From: Mesomycoplasma bovoculi M165/69
GTDB taxonomy: Bacteria; Bacillota_I; Bacilli_A; Mycoplasmatales; Metamycoplasmataceae
Direction of reading: 5' to 3'
NCBI RefSeq assembly: GCF_000524555.1
Contig: NZ_CP007154.1
Location: 310,001 to 374,000 of the forward strand
DNA: 64,000 nt
The notes under the pieces are model-generated. The model saw only the letters and a program-made list of their open reading frames with translations, was not told the DNA's origin and ran no database searches. Shown piece after piece: positions 14,101-25,500 of the stretch. The first letter of the stretch is position 1. Each line of letters opens with the position of its first letter. Made by a program: the position numbers and the translations under genes.

Positions 14101-15772
14101 TTATGGAATTGAAATAGAACTTTATGATCCTTTCCATATTATTGGTACCACAAATAAACAACCTTCTGTTATTTATGATGAGCTTTACAAAACTATTTTC
14201 AATAATGGAAATATATCAGATGGAACAAATGGTATAAAATGAGATTATTTCAGTGCAGCACGTAATTGACTTGATAAAAATAAAGCAAGATTATCAAGTA
14301 TAAAAATATCAGATCTTATAAAAAATAATAATTATTGACAAATGACTGAAGGGTCAACGAAGTTAAATATTGGACTAAGATTAGCTACTATAGATAAATC
14401 TAAACAATCTATTCTTGATTTATCCAGAGTAGGTATACATGATGATTCTAGAACAGTTGGTACTTATGTAACAAAAATTCCATCACCACTATATAGTGAT
14501 AGTAATTTTAAACCTAAGGTTTCTATTGCTGATATATCAACTGAAAACAAAATTAATCAAATTCCTGAAATTTCTGATACTGATAATTATGTTAGTCTTT
14601 TTAGTATCTCATATTGGGATAAAGAACGAAAACAATACACTACAAGTCAAACTAATTACAAACGAATTTGATTAAATATTTCTCCAGGAGCAAATAATTC
14701 TTTAGCAGGGAAAGCTGTAATATTGGATTTGGATAAGTTTTCTTTTGGAAATATAGGAGTTGATTATGAATTAATTATTCCTAAAAAAGATGATGAATTA
14801 CAAAGAGTTTTTGTAATGCCAAGTTCAGGAAACCACTTAAATGCTTTTTGAGGAACATATACTAATAATTGAGCAGCTGATAGAAGTACAGATGGAACCG
14901 GTCCATTAAGATTAACAATTGAAAGTAGAGGTTTTTTTGTTGATAGGACTGTAAACGGCTTTGATTATAAATTGCGTTCTCAATATAAAGAACTTCAAAG
15001 CACTTTGGATAATAGTACTATTTTAGGTCCTTCTCCATTTTTAGCTCCTTTTAAAAATCAAGTTGAAACAATTAGCTATTTTAATGTTCAACAAGCAACA
15101 CCAGGACATCCTATTGATAATAAGTTGACTATTTATAATTATGGTGATACTTTAAACGCTGATAGAAAGTCATGAATGGAGAATCGTGCTTTTCAATATA
15201 TTCAAAATAACTATCAATCACCATTTGGTATATCTGGTATACAATATGATGATGAAACGGGAAACTTGACTGTAACTTTTGATTGAGCTAAGGACACAAA
15301 TCAAAAACACAAAAAAATTAGCGCAATTATGCAACATAAAGCTTATGCAGCTTATGTAGATAATGATGGTAATATGTATTATTTTGGTAAATTAGATGGT
15401 GATGGAGCTTCATTTGATAAAGATCTTGGGCCAGAACGTAATAGTATTGTTTTTAGTACCAGGCAAGCAATATATAGCGCAGCTCAACAACCTAAAGAAA
15501 ATAGTAGATTATTTTTTGTTGGCATTGTAGTACAGCCATACTCTAATGAAAATCCAAATAATGTTAATGTTGATATTCATATTAATGGTGATGTGCCTAC
15601 AGGTAGATGAACAAATCATGTTAGAAGATTTAATGTTGATGCTCATAAAAAAGTTATTGTTGTTCCAGGGGTGCTTGATTTTTATAAATCAGTTGAAGTA
15701 TCTAGAACATATTTAGTGCCAATTTTAACTAAATCAGTTCAAGACTCTATTACACCTATTACTTATCGTTAA
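5180..15772 (+). CDS. Giant beta-repeat surface protein (3530 aa)
   Basis: The ATG at 5180 begins a Lys-rich N-terminus followed by a single hydrophobic segment at about residues 10-32, which reads as an uncleaved signal anchor. The rest is predicted to be extracellular. From residue ~35 to beyond 2700 the protein is a run of beta-sandwich-like modules of about 110-130 residues, each with an alternating strand (for example AKVVVHVESQ), a turn of the type F-x-L-x-x-L-x-x-x-x-x-Y, and an I-x-x-I strand. They resemble fibronectin type III or DUF1410-like repeats. The last ~200 residues (15180-15772) are non-repetitive and share a YxDxDGxMYYFG-type segment with the end of the upstream gene (FLDYNGRMYFAG), so the two are paralogues in tandem. 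No enzyme motif is visible. Adhesion or shielding is a guess. A hairpin terminator follows. Confidence 0.85.
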
Positions 15773-15798
15773 TTAGATTTATTTTTTAAATAATAAAA

Positions 15799-15844
15799 TT
15801 CTTATTAATATGTAAGTTAGCAAAAGATTTAATAAGAACTTTTT
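15799..15844 (+). terminator. Rho-independent-type terminator after the giant genes
   Basis: Perfect 10-bp stem TTCTTATTAA/TTAATAAGAA (15799-15808 with 15829-15838), a 20-base loop, then CTTTTT. It lies 27 bases after the stop codon. The stem is AT-rich and the loop long, so strength is uncertain. Confidence 0.55.
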
Positions 15845-15966
15845 CAAATTAATAAAAAATCTTAATTTTTAATTCTTTTCTCATAAATTAATTTAAAATT
15901 AGTAATATTACTATTGTTTAAACTTTGTAATTGATTTTCTAATCATTAAAAATAGGAGATAAAAAA

Positions 15967-16923
15967 ATGAATTATCAAAAAGAATTAGAAGCTCAAGTTT
16001 TAGCTGCTCAACAGCAAGGTGGCATCAAAAGCATCTTAATCATTGATGGTGAAGATGCTCGTGCTATTGAAGCAGCTAGAAGATTAGCAGCAAGTAAATT
16101 AGTGCGTCCAATCTTACTTGTAAGTAAAGCATTAGAAGGTGTTGACATCGAGCAACATGTTGTCAATGAATTACAAACCAAGGCGTTTGTGGAACAATTT
16201 ATTGAAATTAGAAAAGGTAAAGAAAACCTTGAAAGTGCTCAAAAACAAATTGCTACTTTACCATTTTATGGAACTATGCTTTTAAAAACTGGTAAAGTTG
16301 ATGGAGTTATTGGTGGTCTTGCTTATCCAACTGCTGACATTTTAAGAGCAGCTTTTAAAATTGTGGGTCCAAAACCTGGAATTCAAACCATCTCATCTGT
16401 GATGATTGTTCACAAAGATGAACAAAAACTCTTATTTAGTGACATCTCAGTAAATATTGCACCAAATGTGGAGCAGTTAGTTGATATTGCCAAAAATGCA
16501 GTGGATTTTGGTCTGCAATTAGGTTTTGTACCAAATCCTGCTTTTCTATCATTTTCAACTACTGGTTCAGCAAAAAGTCCTCAATCAGATGCTGTAGCCC
16601 AAGCTACCCAAATTTATAATGAAACTGCTAGCTACAAAGCAAGTGGGGAGATCCAATTTGATGCAGCCCTTGACTATGGTGTGCGCAAGCAAAAATATAA
16701 AGGTGAAGTAAGTCAAGAAAATGCCAATGTCTTAATCTTTCCATCACTTGATGCTGGAAATATTGGTTACAAAATTGCGCAGCGTTTAGGTAACTATGGG
16801 GCAATTGGGCCAATCATTGTTGGAATTGCCCAACCAATTAATGACCTATCACGCGGAGCAACTGTTGAAGATATTTACAACACAGCTTTAATTACTGCTT
16901 TACAAATTAAAGGAGATAAATAA
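15967..16923 (+). CDS. pta: Phosphate acetyltransferase
   Basis: Transfers the acetyl group of acetyl-CoA to phosphate, giving acetyl phosphate for the downstream kinase; cytoplasmic. The 318-residue protein has the usual single-domain Pta length and family signatures: STTGSAKSPQSDAVAQATQ around residues 197-215, a GEIQFDAALDYGVRK segment, and NVLIFPSLDAGNIGYKIAQR near the C-terminus. The ATG at 15967 has a good ribosome binding site (AGGAG, 15954-15958). The stop TAA shares its last base with the next ATG (TAATG), so pta and ackA are translationally coupled. No unusual residues noticed. Confidence 0.95.
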   Translation: MNYQKELEAQVLAAQQQGGIKSILIIDGEDARAIEAARRLAASKLVRPILLVSKALEGVDIEQHVVNELQTKAFVEQFIEIRKGKENLESAQKQIATLPFYGTMLLKTGKVDGVIGGLAYPTADILRAAFKIVGPKPGIQTISSVMIVHKDEQKLLFSDISVNIAPNVEQLVDIAKNAVDFGLQLGFVPNPAFLSFSTTGSAKSPQSDAVAQATQIYNETASYKASGEIQFDAALDYGVRKQKYKGEVSQENANVLIFPSLDAGNIGYKIAQRLGNYGAIGPIIVGIAQPINDLSRGATVEDIYNTALITALQIKGDK

Positions 16924-18128
16924 TGAATACTAAAGTACTTGTTATCAACGCTGGTTCATCATCAATTAAATGACAGATTTTTAGTAAAAATCAGTTACAA
17001 CTAATTGCTTCAGGTTTAGTTGAACGTATTGGGATTACAGGTGGTCTTTTTAAAGTTGTAGGACCAACTGGATCAACTCAAATTAACTTTGAAGTTGCAA
17101 ATCACAAAGCAGCTGTGGAAAAACTTATTGAGCTTTGAAGTGAGCACCAAATTGTTGGCTCAATCGATGAAATTGAAATTGCCGGATTTAGGGTAGTTCA
17201 CGGTGGCAGCATCTTCCGTGGTCCTGTCAAACTCGATGAGTCAGCTATTGGTCACATTCAAGCGCTTGCTAAATTTGCGCCACTACACAACCCATCAGCT
17301 ATTGAGAGCATCAGAGCAATCCAAGCAGTGCTACCAAATGTGAAATTAGCAGCAAGCTTTGATACTGCCTTTCATGCTGACATTCCCAAAATTAACTACA
17401 CTTATCCAATTAGTTCAGAACTAAGTGAAAAATACCAAATCCGTAAATACGGATTTCACGGAATTAGTCACAAATATATAACCAACACTTTAGAGCAAAC
17501 CCTTGGTGTTGCAACTGTTGACTATGTTAATATGCACATTGGTAATGGTGCTTCACTAGCTGCTATCAAAGATTCTAAATCAATTGATACTAGCATGGGA
17601 CTTACTCCACTAGCTGGTCTGATGATGGGAACCCGTAGTGGTGACATCGATCCATCAATCCACCACTTTGTTTACCACCAAGCTGGACTATCAATTGATG
17701 AATTCACTGATATACTCAATAAAAAATCAGGAGTACTTGGAGTCTCTGGTATCTCTTCAGATATGCGTGATTTATCACAAGCTGCCAAAGACGGTAATGC
17801 TCAAGCTGAATTTACTCTTGAACTCTATGCCCAAAAAATTGCTGACTACTTAGTTAATTATATTAACAAAGTAGGTAAATCAATTCAAGCTCTTGTTTTC
17901 ACTGGGGGAGTTGGTGAAAACTCAGCTTCAATGCGTCAACGCATTATTGATAAAATTAATTTACCTAAATTAAATTTAGTGTTAAATCAAACTAAAAACA
18001 CTGCTCCATTAAAAGAGTTTGGCCCAGTGGAATTGGTTTCAGATGCAAGCTCTGACTTGCCAATTTATGTCATAAAAACCAATGAAGAGTTATTAATTGC
18101 ACAAAATGCTATTAAATCTTGAAAATAA
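16923..18128 (+). CDS. ackA: Acetate kinase
   Basis: Makes ATP and acetate from acetyl phosphate and ADP; with Pta it is the substrate-level phosphorylation branch fed by pyruvate dehydrogenase. 401 residues, the normal length. Visible signatures are the N-terminal VINAGSSSIKW phosphate loop, FRVVHGG, the FDTAFH and YGFHGISHKY segments around the active site, HIGNGAS, GLTPLAGLMMGTRSGDIDP, and FTGGVGENS near the C-terminus. The ATG overlaps the pta stop by one base. Two internal TGA codons plus one just before the end (Ser-Trp-Lys-stop) are read as Trp, so the gene ends at 18128. Confidence 0.96.
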
Positions 18129-18141
18129 TTTTATTTTAGTG

Positions 18142-18147
18142 TATAAT
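18142..18147 (+). promoter_or_regulatory. -10 box (TATAAT) for engB
   Basis: TATAAT lies 18 bases before the ATG at 18166, so the leader would be only about 12 nt. No Shine-Dalgarno sequence is visible in it, which suggests near-leaderless translation. Confidence 0.55.
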
Positions 18148-18165
18148 ATATTTTGGTTTAATTAA

Positions 18166-18705
18166 ATGTGAAAATTTATTAAATCAGCCGCGAGCAAAAA
18201 TAGTTGATATCAAACAAGTTTGGAGCAATTTGCATTCATTGGCCGATCAAATGTCGGTAAGTCATCATTAATTAATGCATTAGCAAATTGCAAGATTGCC
18301 CGGGTTTCAAAACAACCAGGGCGAACCCAACTTATCAATTATTTTCAAGTTAAGGACAAAATTGTCATTGACTTGCCAGGTTATGGTTATGCTAGATTAA
18401 GCATCGCTCAGAAAAGTCGCATTTCTCTGATGCTCGCGGACTTTTTTCGAAATGCGCAACTTAGTGGTATCTTTTTAATTATAGATGCTACAATAGGTTT
18501 TCAAGAGCTTGACTATCAAATGCTTGAATACCTAATTGGCCTTGGTCACAAAGTAATAGTTATTGCCAACAAAGTTGACAAAACTAACCAAAGCCAAAAG
18601 GCTAAAATAGCCAATCAGGCTAAAAAACTTAATTTAGCAATTGTATTTGTCTCAGCTAAAAACAAAGTTCAGCTTGATGCTATTAGATCCATTATTAATT
18701 ATTAA
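18166..18705 (+). CDS. engB: Ribosome-assembly GTPase EngB/YsxC
   Basis: TRAFAC-class GTPase needed for large-subunit (50S) assembly. The start is ATG 18166, 54 bases upstream of the TTG that a standard-code scan would choose: the extra residues MWKFIKSAASKNSWYQTS include two TGA-encoded Trp and match the family's usual N-terminus. The 179 residues contain G1 GRSNVGKSS, G3 DLPGYG, G4 NKVDK and G5 SAK, with the conserved KQPGRTQLINYF switch region. It sits alone behind its own promoter, downstream of ackA, with an unusually long non-coding stretch after it. Confidence 0.95.
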
Positions 18706-18926
18706 TTTCAATAAAATTTTTAATTAAAAGTATTTATAATTCAGTTTTTATTGAATAATAAATCAAATTGGTAAAAAAATCTTTTTATATAACAAATCAT
18801 CTTTATTTATATCTATGTTGTAGAATTTAATTTTTTAAAAAGTATGAATTTTAAATCATAAATCCTTCAAGTCTTATATTTTGTTTAAAATAATCTACAA
18901 TCATTGATTTAACAAACCTTCATTTT

Positions 18927-18973
18927 TTTGTTTCAATTATATATAATATATAAGTCTATATAATTGAAACAAA
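18927..18973. repeat. 17-bp perfect inverted repeat with TATAAT at the left arm-loop junction
   Basis: Arms 18927-18943 and 18957-18973 are exact reverse complements, with a 13-base loop. A TATAAT (18942-18947) spans the arm-loop junction. No T-run follows, so it does not look like a standard terminator; it could be a protein-binding site or part of a small RNA gene. Confidence 0.7.
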
Positions 18974-18993
18974 CTTTGTTTAATTAATTTTTT

Positions 18994-19030
18994 AAAAACA
19001 TGAATTTTTATAGTTCATGTTTTTTATTTT
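18994..19030 (+). terminator. Terminator-like hairpin without an adjacent gene
   Basis: Stem AAAAACATGAA/TTCATGTTTTT (18994-19004 with 19014-19024), 9-base loop, followed by a T-rich run. It is nearly 300 bases after the engB stop, so it may end a small RNA rather than engB. Confidence 0.5.
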
Positions 19031-19128
19031 CTATAAATATAAAAAATACCAACTAAAGTTGTTACTTTATATTAAAAATAATCAAGATTGGCAAACCTAA
19101 TTTAATTATAAATTCGGATTTTAAAGCA

Positions 19129-19171
19129 GCTAATTACCTAGATAAATCTAAGTAATTAGCCGATTTTTTTT
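19129..19171 (+). terminator. Strong terminator-like hairpin, GCTAATTAC stem
   Basis: Stem GCTAATTAC/GTAATTAGC (19129-19137 with 19152-19160), extended after one mismatch by four more pairs (TAGA/TCTA), then CGATTTTTTTT. It is the best terminator in this non-coding stretch. It could insulate the adhesin operon or end an unrecognised small RNA lying between 19030 and 19171. Confidence 0.6.
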
Positions 19172-19178
19172 AGCAATT

Positions 19179-19212
19179 AAAAAAAAAAAAAAAGTGGCAT
19201 AAAAAATATGAT
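19179..19212 (+). promoter_or_regulatory. Promoter with 15-base poly(A) tract upstream of the P97-like gene
   Basis: A run of 15 A (19179-19193) ends 13 bases before a good -10 box, TATGAT (19207-19212), so the -35 region would lie inside the tract. A second possible -10 (TATAAAAT) is at about 19228. The arrangement recalls the variable poly(A) spacer of M. hyorhinis vlp promoters, where tract length sets on/off expression. Switching here is an inference. Confidence 0.5.
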
Positions 19213-19269
19213 TTTTATTTTTTTCATATAAAATATATAACAAATTTTTAATTTTAAAAAAGGATTTTA

Positions 19270-22200
19270 ATGAAAAAAAATTTAAAATATCTAATTATAG
19301 GAGGGACTGCAGTAGCATCAGTAGTTATTGTTGCGGCACCTATTGCAGCCACTTCTAAATACACTTATCCAAGTGACCCACTTGAGGCGGTTACAAAAGA
19401 TCTTAGCCAAATTACAAATGCCGCATTTACTCAAGGAACTTATGATTATAAAACCACATATGCTGACTTAAAATCTAAAGTTTTAAGTAAAAAACAAAAA
19501 GATGGAAGTTGAAATGTTGATGGACTTATCGACTTTTTCAAAGGTCAACAAGCTACAAAAAAAGATGAAAAAGGCTATGAAAAAGTTAGTTTTTCAGATG
19601 CTCAAATCAAAGTTGTTGATATCAAACCAAATGATGAAAAACAAAATTTTGATGTATACTTCTATGTTCAATCAACAAAGGCAAATGATCGTGGAGACTT
19701 TGTTAAATCATCAGTTTCTAAAGCGACTATCTCATTTGGTTACAAACCAGAATTTAACCTTGCAGCATTTGCTCACGATGTAACTAGAAAAAGCTTTACA
19801 GGTGCTGCTAGTGGACAAAATTCAAATGGACAAAATCCAAATGTAACTAACTCACTAAAAGCTTACACTCTTGCTGATGTCACTACAGATAGAGCTATTT
19901 TAGAACTTACACCAGTTCAAGACTTTGTAACTGATGTAAATAGTGCTACTTCTTCAGAAGATGCAATTACTAAATTAGGGAAATATTTTAATGTTTCATC
20001 AATTTTAAGCGAAATTAATAGTAACAGTGAAAATGTAATTACCACTAATACAACAACTCCTGTTGCAAGTCAAACTACTAATCAACCTGGACCTAAAGCA
20101 ACACAAGATGCAACTACTACAACAACAAATAACAAACTTCGTTACAAAGTATCTTTAATTAAAAATCCAAATAACAATACTGAATACATTACACTAGAAA
20201 ATGGTGGTAAATCAGCTAAAATTTTCTTACAAACAGAATTTAGTGATTCATTTAAAGCTAAACACCAAGGGCTTAAAGGTATTGATGCAAAACACATTGA
20301 TATTTTAGAAATTCCTTTAACAGCATTTGCAGATTCATCAACACCTGCAAGTCAATTTGCTGTAGCACCAACACTACAAGAAAGTGATTATTACACAACA
20401 CCTGCAGCAGATTCATCAACACCTTCTGCAAGTGGAGTAGCAACTCAAGCAAGTACTTCAACAACTTCAACTTCAGAAACAGTTAAAATTGATTTGAAAA
20501 AACAAGATCCACTTGATTGAATTTTTGCATATAATTCATTTTTCTTCCCAAGTAAAGCATATAAAGATGCATATGCTAAACTTTACATTGAATCTTCACT
20601 TAACAAACCATTAAGTATTTCAGATTTTACTTTAAATGGTGAAAATGATACAAACAAAGCAATAATTGATAACAAAATTGGTGAATTAAAATCAACTGTT
20701 AAATTTGATGGTGATTCTTTAGGTCTTGAAAACAAAGATGGTAAAGTTGTTGCAACTATAGCAGGAACAATTTCTGTTTCTTCAGCACAAAATACATCAT
20801 TATTTACTAAAGACTTTACTTTAACACTAGACAACTTTAAAGAAGCTGGTGGTTCTTATTTGAAAACCTTATTTGATGAAGAAAATAAAGAGAAACCAAT
20901 AGTTATACCAGGAGCACAGCAACCACAACAAGGACAACAACAAGCAGGACAACAAACATCACAAACAACACCTGTTTTTGAAGGTAGATTGATTTTCCAA
21001 AAAGACAAAAAATTTGGAACAAATGCATTAGATTATAGTGCAATTTCAGCTGCTCTTCAATCACAAAATCCTGATGCTGCTAAAAATGTTCTTGCAGATC
21101 CTACAACAACTGATGTTAGATTTTACACCGGTGAACGTTTGGAAGCATTAACATCTAAATTTGTATTGCCAACAGATGCACAAATTGCAAGTGATTTTAG
21201 TCTTGATACATCAAAATTAAACAAAAAAAATGGTATTTTCAATATTAAATCTAAATTCCTACCAACTGATTTAAGTGTATCTCGTTACTACTTTGCATTG
21301 GCAAACGAAGGATTAGATAAAGCTGCTCCACAATTTTTAAAAATGTTAGAAGCAGCTGGACTTGTTGAAAAAGGTAAAACAATAGATGTTACAAAACCTA
21401 TTTTTAATCAACTAAAAGATATTGCTATTAAAAATGTTGATGGTGATGCTGCACAACAAACTCAAGGTAATGTTATGCAAACTCAAGCTGTTACTACAAA
21501 TCAAGGTAGCACAAATAATCCAATGAGATTCTTTGTTATTAACAATGAAAACCAAGAAAAAGGTACTTTATTACACCAATCTGTTTTAGTAAATTGAAGT
21601 AAAATAAGTGATATCACAGCTAATACCACAACTCCATATTCAAAAATTCAAAATACAGAAAATAGTGACTATGATGTTCTAAAAAGTATTATTGATTTAA
21701 AACAAGCAGATATTTTTAGTAATAGAATTGATAAAATTAATGAATTACCTTCATTTACAAATGCAGCTGAACTTTTAATTGCAATGTATACTAAAGTTCG
21801 TTTATTATCTGCTCCTGGTGTTGGATTCCCACTTCTTCCAATTGGTAAAGGTGCTCAATTAAGTTATGGAATTGGAATTCAAAGTGATGGAACACTTGCA
21901 AATTCCAAAGCAAACAACTTTAAGTATCAATACACTTTAAAATTAGTTGGTGACAATAATAGCGAACAACAATTATACCAATCTAGTGAAGATACTACTA
22001 CTATAGGTTCAGTTCAAGTTCAAGGGCAAGAAGTTTCATCTGAAGTTCAATCATTAAACCAAATTGTTGCAAACATTCCATCTATTTATAATAATGTTTG
22101 AGTTAGTGCTGATGAATATGATAAATTAAAAGCAACAGTAGATTCTGGCACACCAGCTACTACAATTACAAACGATACTCTTTCAAGTATTGGACTTCAA

Positions 22201-22494
22201 GGATTAAGTGACTACTTATCATCTGTTGCTCCAGGATTTACAATAAGTGGTGATACAACAAAAGCTATTGTTGATCCAGAAGGACTTCGTTCATATAAAA
22301 CTTTAAACCTAATTTTAGGAAAAGGAGCTGACAAAGCAACCACTCCTATTAGAATATTTGTTTACAAAGCAACACCTAAAACTGTAAATAGTACAGCACA
22401 ACAATCTGGAAGTTCAGTTGCTACAACAAGCTCTACAACAAGTGGTACTCCAAGCACTACTATGACCACTACAACAAGCGCTACTACAAAATAA
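19270..22494 (+). CDS. P97-like adhesin family protein (1074 aa)
   Basis: Residues 6-27 form a hydrophobic signal anchor, followed by a predicted extracellular protein. Residues ~35-165 resemble the N-terminal domain of M. hyopneumoniae P97: DLSQITNAAF, then DIKPNDEKQNFDVYFYVQS, comparable to the family's PDDVNQNFKVKFQALQ, and a segment ending in a repeated-strand KATISFGY. Gln/Thr/Ser-rich linkers lie at residues ~375-400 and ~545-575, and the last ~35 residues are Ser/Thr-rich. The Lys/Pro-rich R1 heparin/cilium-binding repeats of true P97 are absent, so binding specificity cannot be assumed. The gene is followed after 22 bases by a P102-like gene, the same two-gene order seen for P97/P102. 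The start has AAGGA upstream. Family assignment is from remembered sequence resemblance. Confidence 0.75.
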
Positions 22495-22516
22495 TCAAAC
22501 TTAAGGACATATAATA

Positions 22517-25500
22517 ATGATTAAAAAATTTTTAAATTGAAAAGGCGGACTAATTGTTGGGGCAACCACAGCAATTTTGATAGCTGCTATTGCTTCTCCA
22601 ATAGTTGGTAAAAATGCAATTGACGCTAGTTATAATGAAAAAATAAATCAAAGAACTGGTGTTGAAGCAGCAACACAATCAGTTCAAAAATTTACCATTA
22701 CTGAGGAAAATTTTAAAACTGGTGTTGCTAAATTACAATTAAATGATAAATACAAAGACAGATTAACTGCTTCAACAGCTCTTGAACTACACAATGACAA
22801 ATCATATAGTTTTGAACTAATCGATGCAGTTGATTTAAAAGCCTTGAAAGACAAAGATCCAGATATGGAATTTGAATTACGTACCATTAGTAAAACTGAA
22901 AATAGTTCAAACCCTTCAGTTGCAACTAAAGATGGTGTAATTAACAATATTTATGTAATTGGTACTGATACTAAAAACAATATTTTCTATCAGGCAACTG
23001 GATCAATTTCAGGATTTTTACCTGATGCTCAAGTAAATGCAAGTAACAACTTCTTTATTAAAAGTACTGAATCAAGTATTAAAGTTAAAGATGAAGTTCA
23101 AGACAAAACTGCAACAGCAGTTGCTCTTAAGTTGCAAGAACTATTTAGTCAAAACTTAACTCCTAAATCAGGAAACACAACAGCTCCAGTTGCTCCAAAA
23201 ACTCCTGCAAATCCAGCAACTCCTGCAAATCCAGGAACTCCTGGACAATCAGCAGGAACTCCTGGACAATCAGCAGGAACTCCTGGACAATCAGCAGGAA
23301 CTTCTACTGCTCCAGTAGATAATCCTAAAGCTCCATCAACAACTTCTGCTGAAGGGCGTCGTCCAAAACAAGCAGATGGACAAACTGTTGCAAGCCAAAC
23401 TTCAACAACAAGTACTACTTCTTCAAGAGAATTAGCACATGCATTCAAAGTCGCTTTAGCTGAAGTTGGTGGCTTCAATCTTAAAGATACAAATGGTGAT
23501 TTTACATTCTTACCTGATTCATACTACATTGCACCAGTTGTTGATGCAAACAACAAATTGAAATTTAGTAATGTAAATAACATTAATCAAACATTATCAA
23601 TTGATGTTGAAATTGTTGGACCAGATGGTACAAAATTACCAACTACATTAAATTTCACTAATTTAGGTAATACTAGTCAAGACACACAAGACAAATTAAT
23701 TCAGTCATTTGCTAATTCATACAAATTAAAACCAGGAATTGCAAAAGCACTTGCAACTGCTCACTTAGGAATTGCAGATGTTGTTTATGCACCTTCATTA
23801 CCAACAGAATTAGCAAATGTAGCACCATTTAATACACAAGATGCAAATGTTAAAGATTTTGGATTTTGATTTGAAAAAGTTTCAGGTCAACAATTTGGTT
23901 CTAGTTCAAATTCTGATTTAAGTGGATTCGCAATTAATATTGCTCAAGGTGATGCTGCACCAAGTGCAGAAGAAATTGAATCATTAAAAGCAACTGATTC
24001 ACTTAAATTATCAATTCAATACCAACAAAAAGAAGGTAGTTCATCAATTCCACAAGGAATTAATGTAGATACTGCAAAAACATTCCAAGCAGGAACTAAC
24101 TTAATTTTAGACACTCGTGGTGAAACTGTTAACCAATTAGTAGCTGATAGTCTTCCTTCACAACAAGGAACTGTACAATCTTCACAACCTCAAAATGCTT
24201 CTAAATTTAGTTTTGATATTGATTCAAAAGCTCCAATTCTATTTGCTAACCACTTAGATAATGCAATTGCTGCATTTAATGCATCATCTGCATCAAATAT
24301 TAATTTAGCTGTTAGTCAATTAGCATTCTTATTAGATCGAAGTGGAAATGATGCAAAATTAGATGAGAAAACATATGGTCAATATATTAAAGATACATTA
24401 ACATCATTTAATGATGCATTGCCAAAAGGTGTAACCCTTGCTTTAAAAGGTCAATTTGACAAACAAACAAGCAAATACACTATTTACGTTAAAGCTATGG
24501 CAGGTTCTAAAGAACTTAAAGCGTACTCATTTGATATTTCGAATGTAAGTGCACCAAATTATGCTTATGATGCAGCATCTAAATTTGGAGCAGATGTATT
24601 TGTTGATGCAACTTTCGATAGATTGGTTGAACAAAAAGAAACAACAAAACCTGGAACAACAGGTGGTATGCAATCTACAACAGGAACTGAAGCATTAAAA
24701 TTACAAAATTATGATAGTTCTAAACAAATATTTACATTATCTGATAAAACAAAATTTGAATTTAGTTCACAAGGTTTAGCATTAAAAAATAAAGATGAAG
24801 TTTTAAAATTTTCAGATAGTGCAAACAAATCTACTAGTGGTAATAATACAGAAGAAACTACTTTAAAAAATGGAACTTTATGATTAGCTTTTAAAGCAAG
24901 TCAATTAAAAACAGGTATTAGAACTTACTTTTTAGCATCTAAAACAAGTTCATCTAATGAGAATGAAGTTGGATTATTTATTGAAAAAGTTCCTAATATT
25001 GCAAGTACAATTAATACAGAAGCTGGTGTTGGAAAAATTAATAAAGAAGGGTATATTATTGGAATTACTTATAATAATGTTCAAGGAAGCAATGGAGGTG
25101 ATAAAGCCTCTGGAGATATTGTTGCATTATTTACATCCACATCTAAAGGTGTTATAGAAAAAACTGATCACAAAGTATTTCAATTATTAAAATCCACTGA
25201 GGTTTCTAGTGGTGCTAATAAAACTGGAGTTGAGTACAAAGATAGTTCATTCAAAAATACATTTAATGGAGATTTGGATTATGGTGATTTTATTTCTAAA
25301 ACAAATAATGATGATCCTACTCTATTACTAGAAATAAATATTAAGAATTTACCAGATCCAAGTAAATCTAAAGATATTAAAAACTCTATTAATTTTACTC
25401 TTTATTCATCAGCTATTAAGAATCCATTAAACAATCCAATTAAATCAGAGTTTAGTCAACCTGTTTATGTTGATAGTACACCATATAGTGCTGATAAAAA

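Larger units (their letters stand above)
18706..19269. other. Non-coding stretch between engB and the P97-like gene
   Basis: 564 bases, very AT-rich, without a credible ORF in either strand. It contains a 17-bp palindrome (18927-18973), two further hairpins with T-runs (18994-19030 and 19129-19171) and a 15-A tract next to a -10 box (19179-19212), each listed separately. Because two terminator-like hairpins follow one another with no gene between them, one or two small transcripts could originate here. No known RNA family was recognised. 18706-18926 shows nothing clear. Confidence 0.6.

Noticed and set aside
18220-18705. engB starting at TTG 18220
   Set aside because: An in-frame ATG at 18166 adds the conserved MWKFIKSAAS N-terminus and fits a promoter just upstream.
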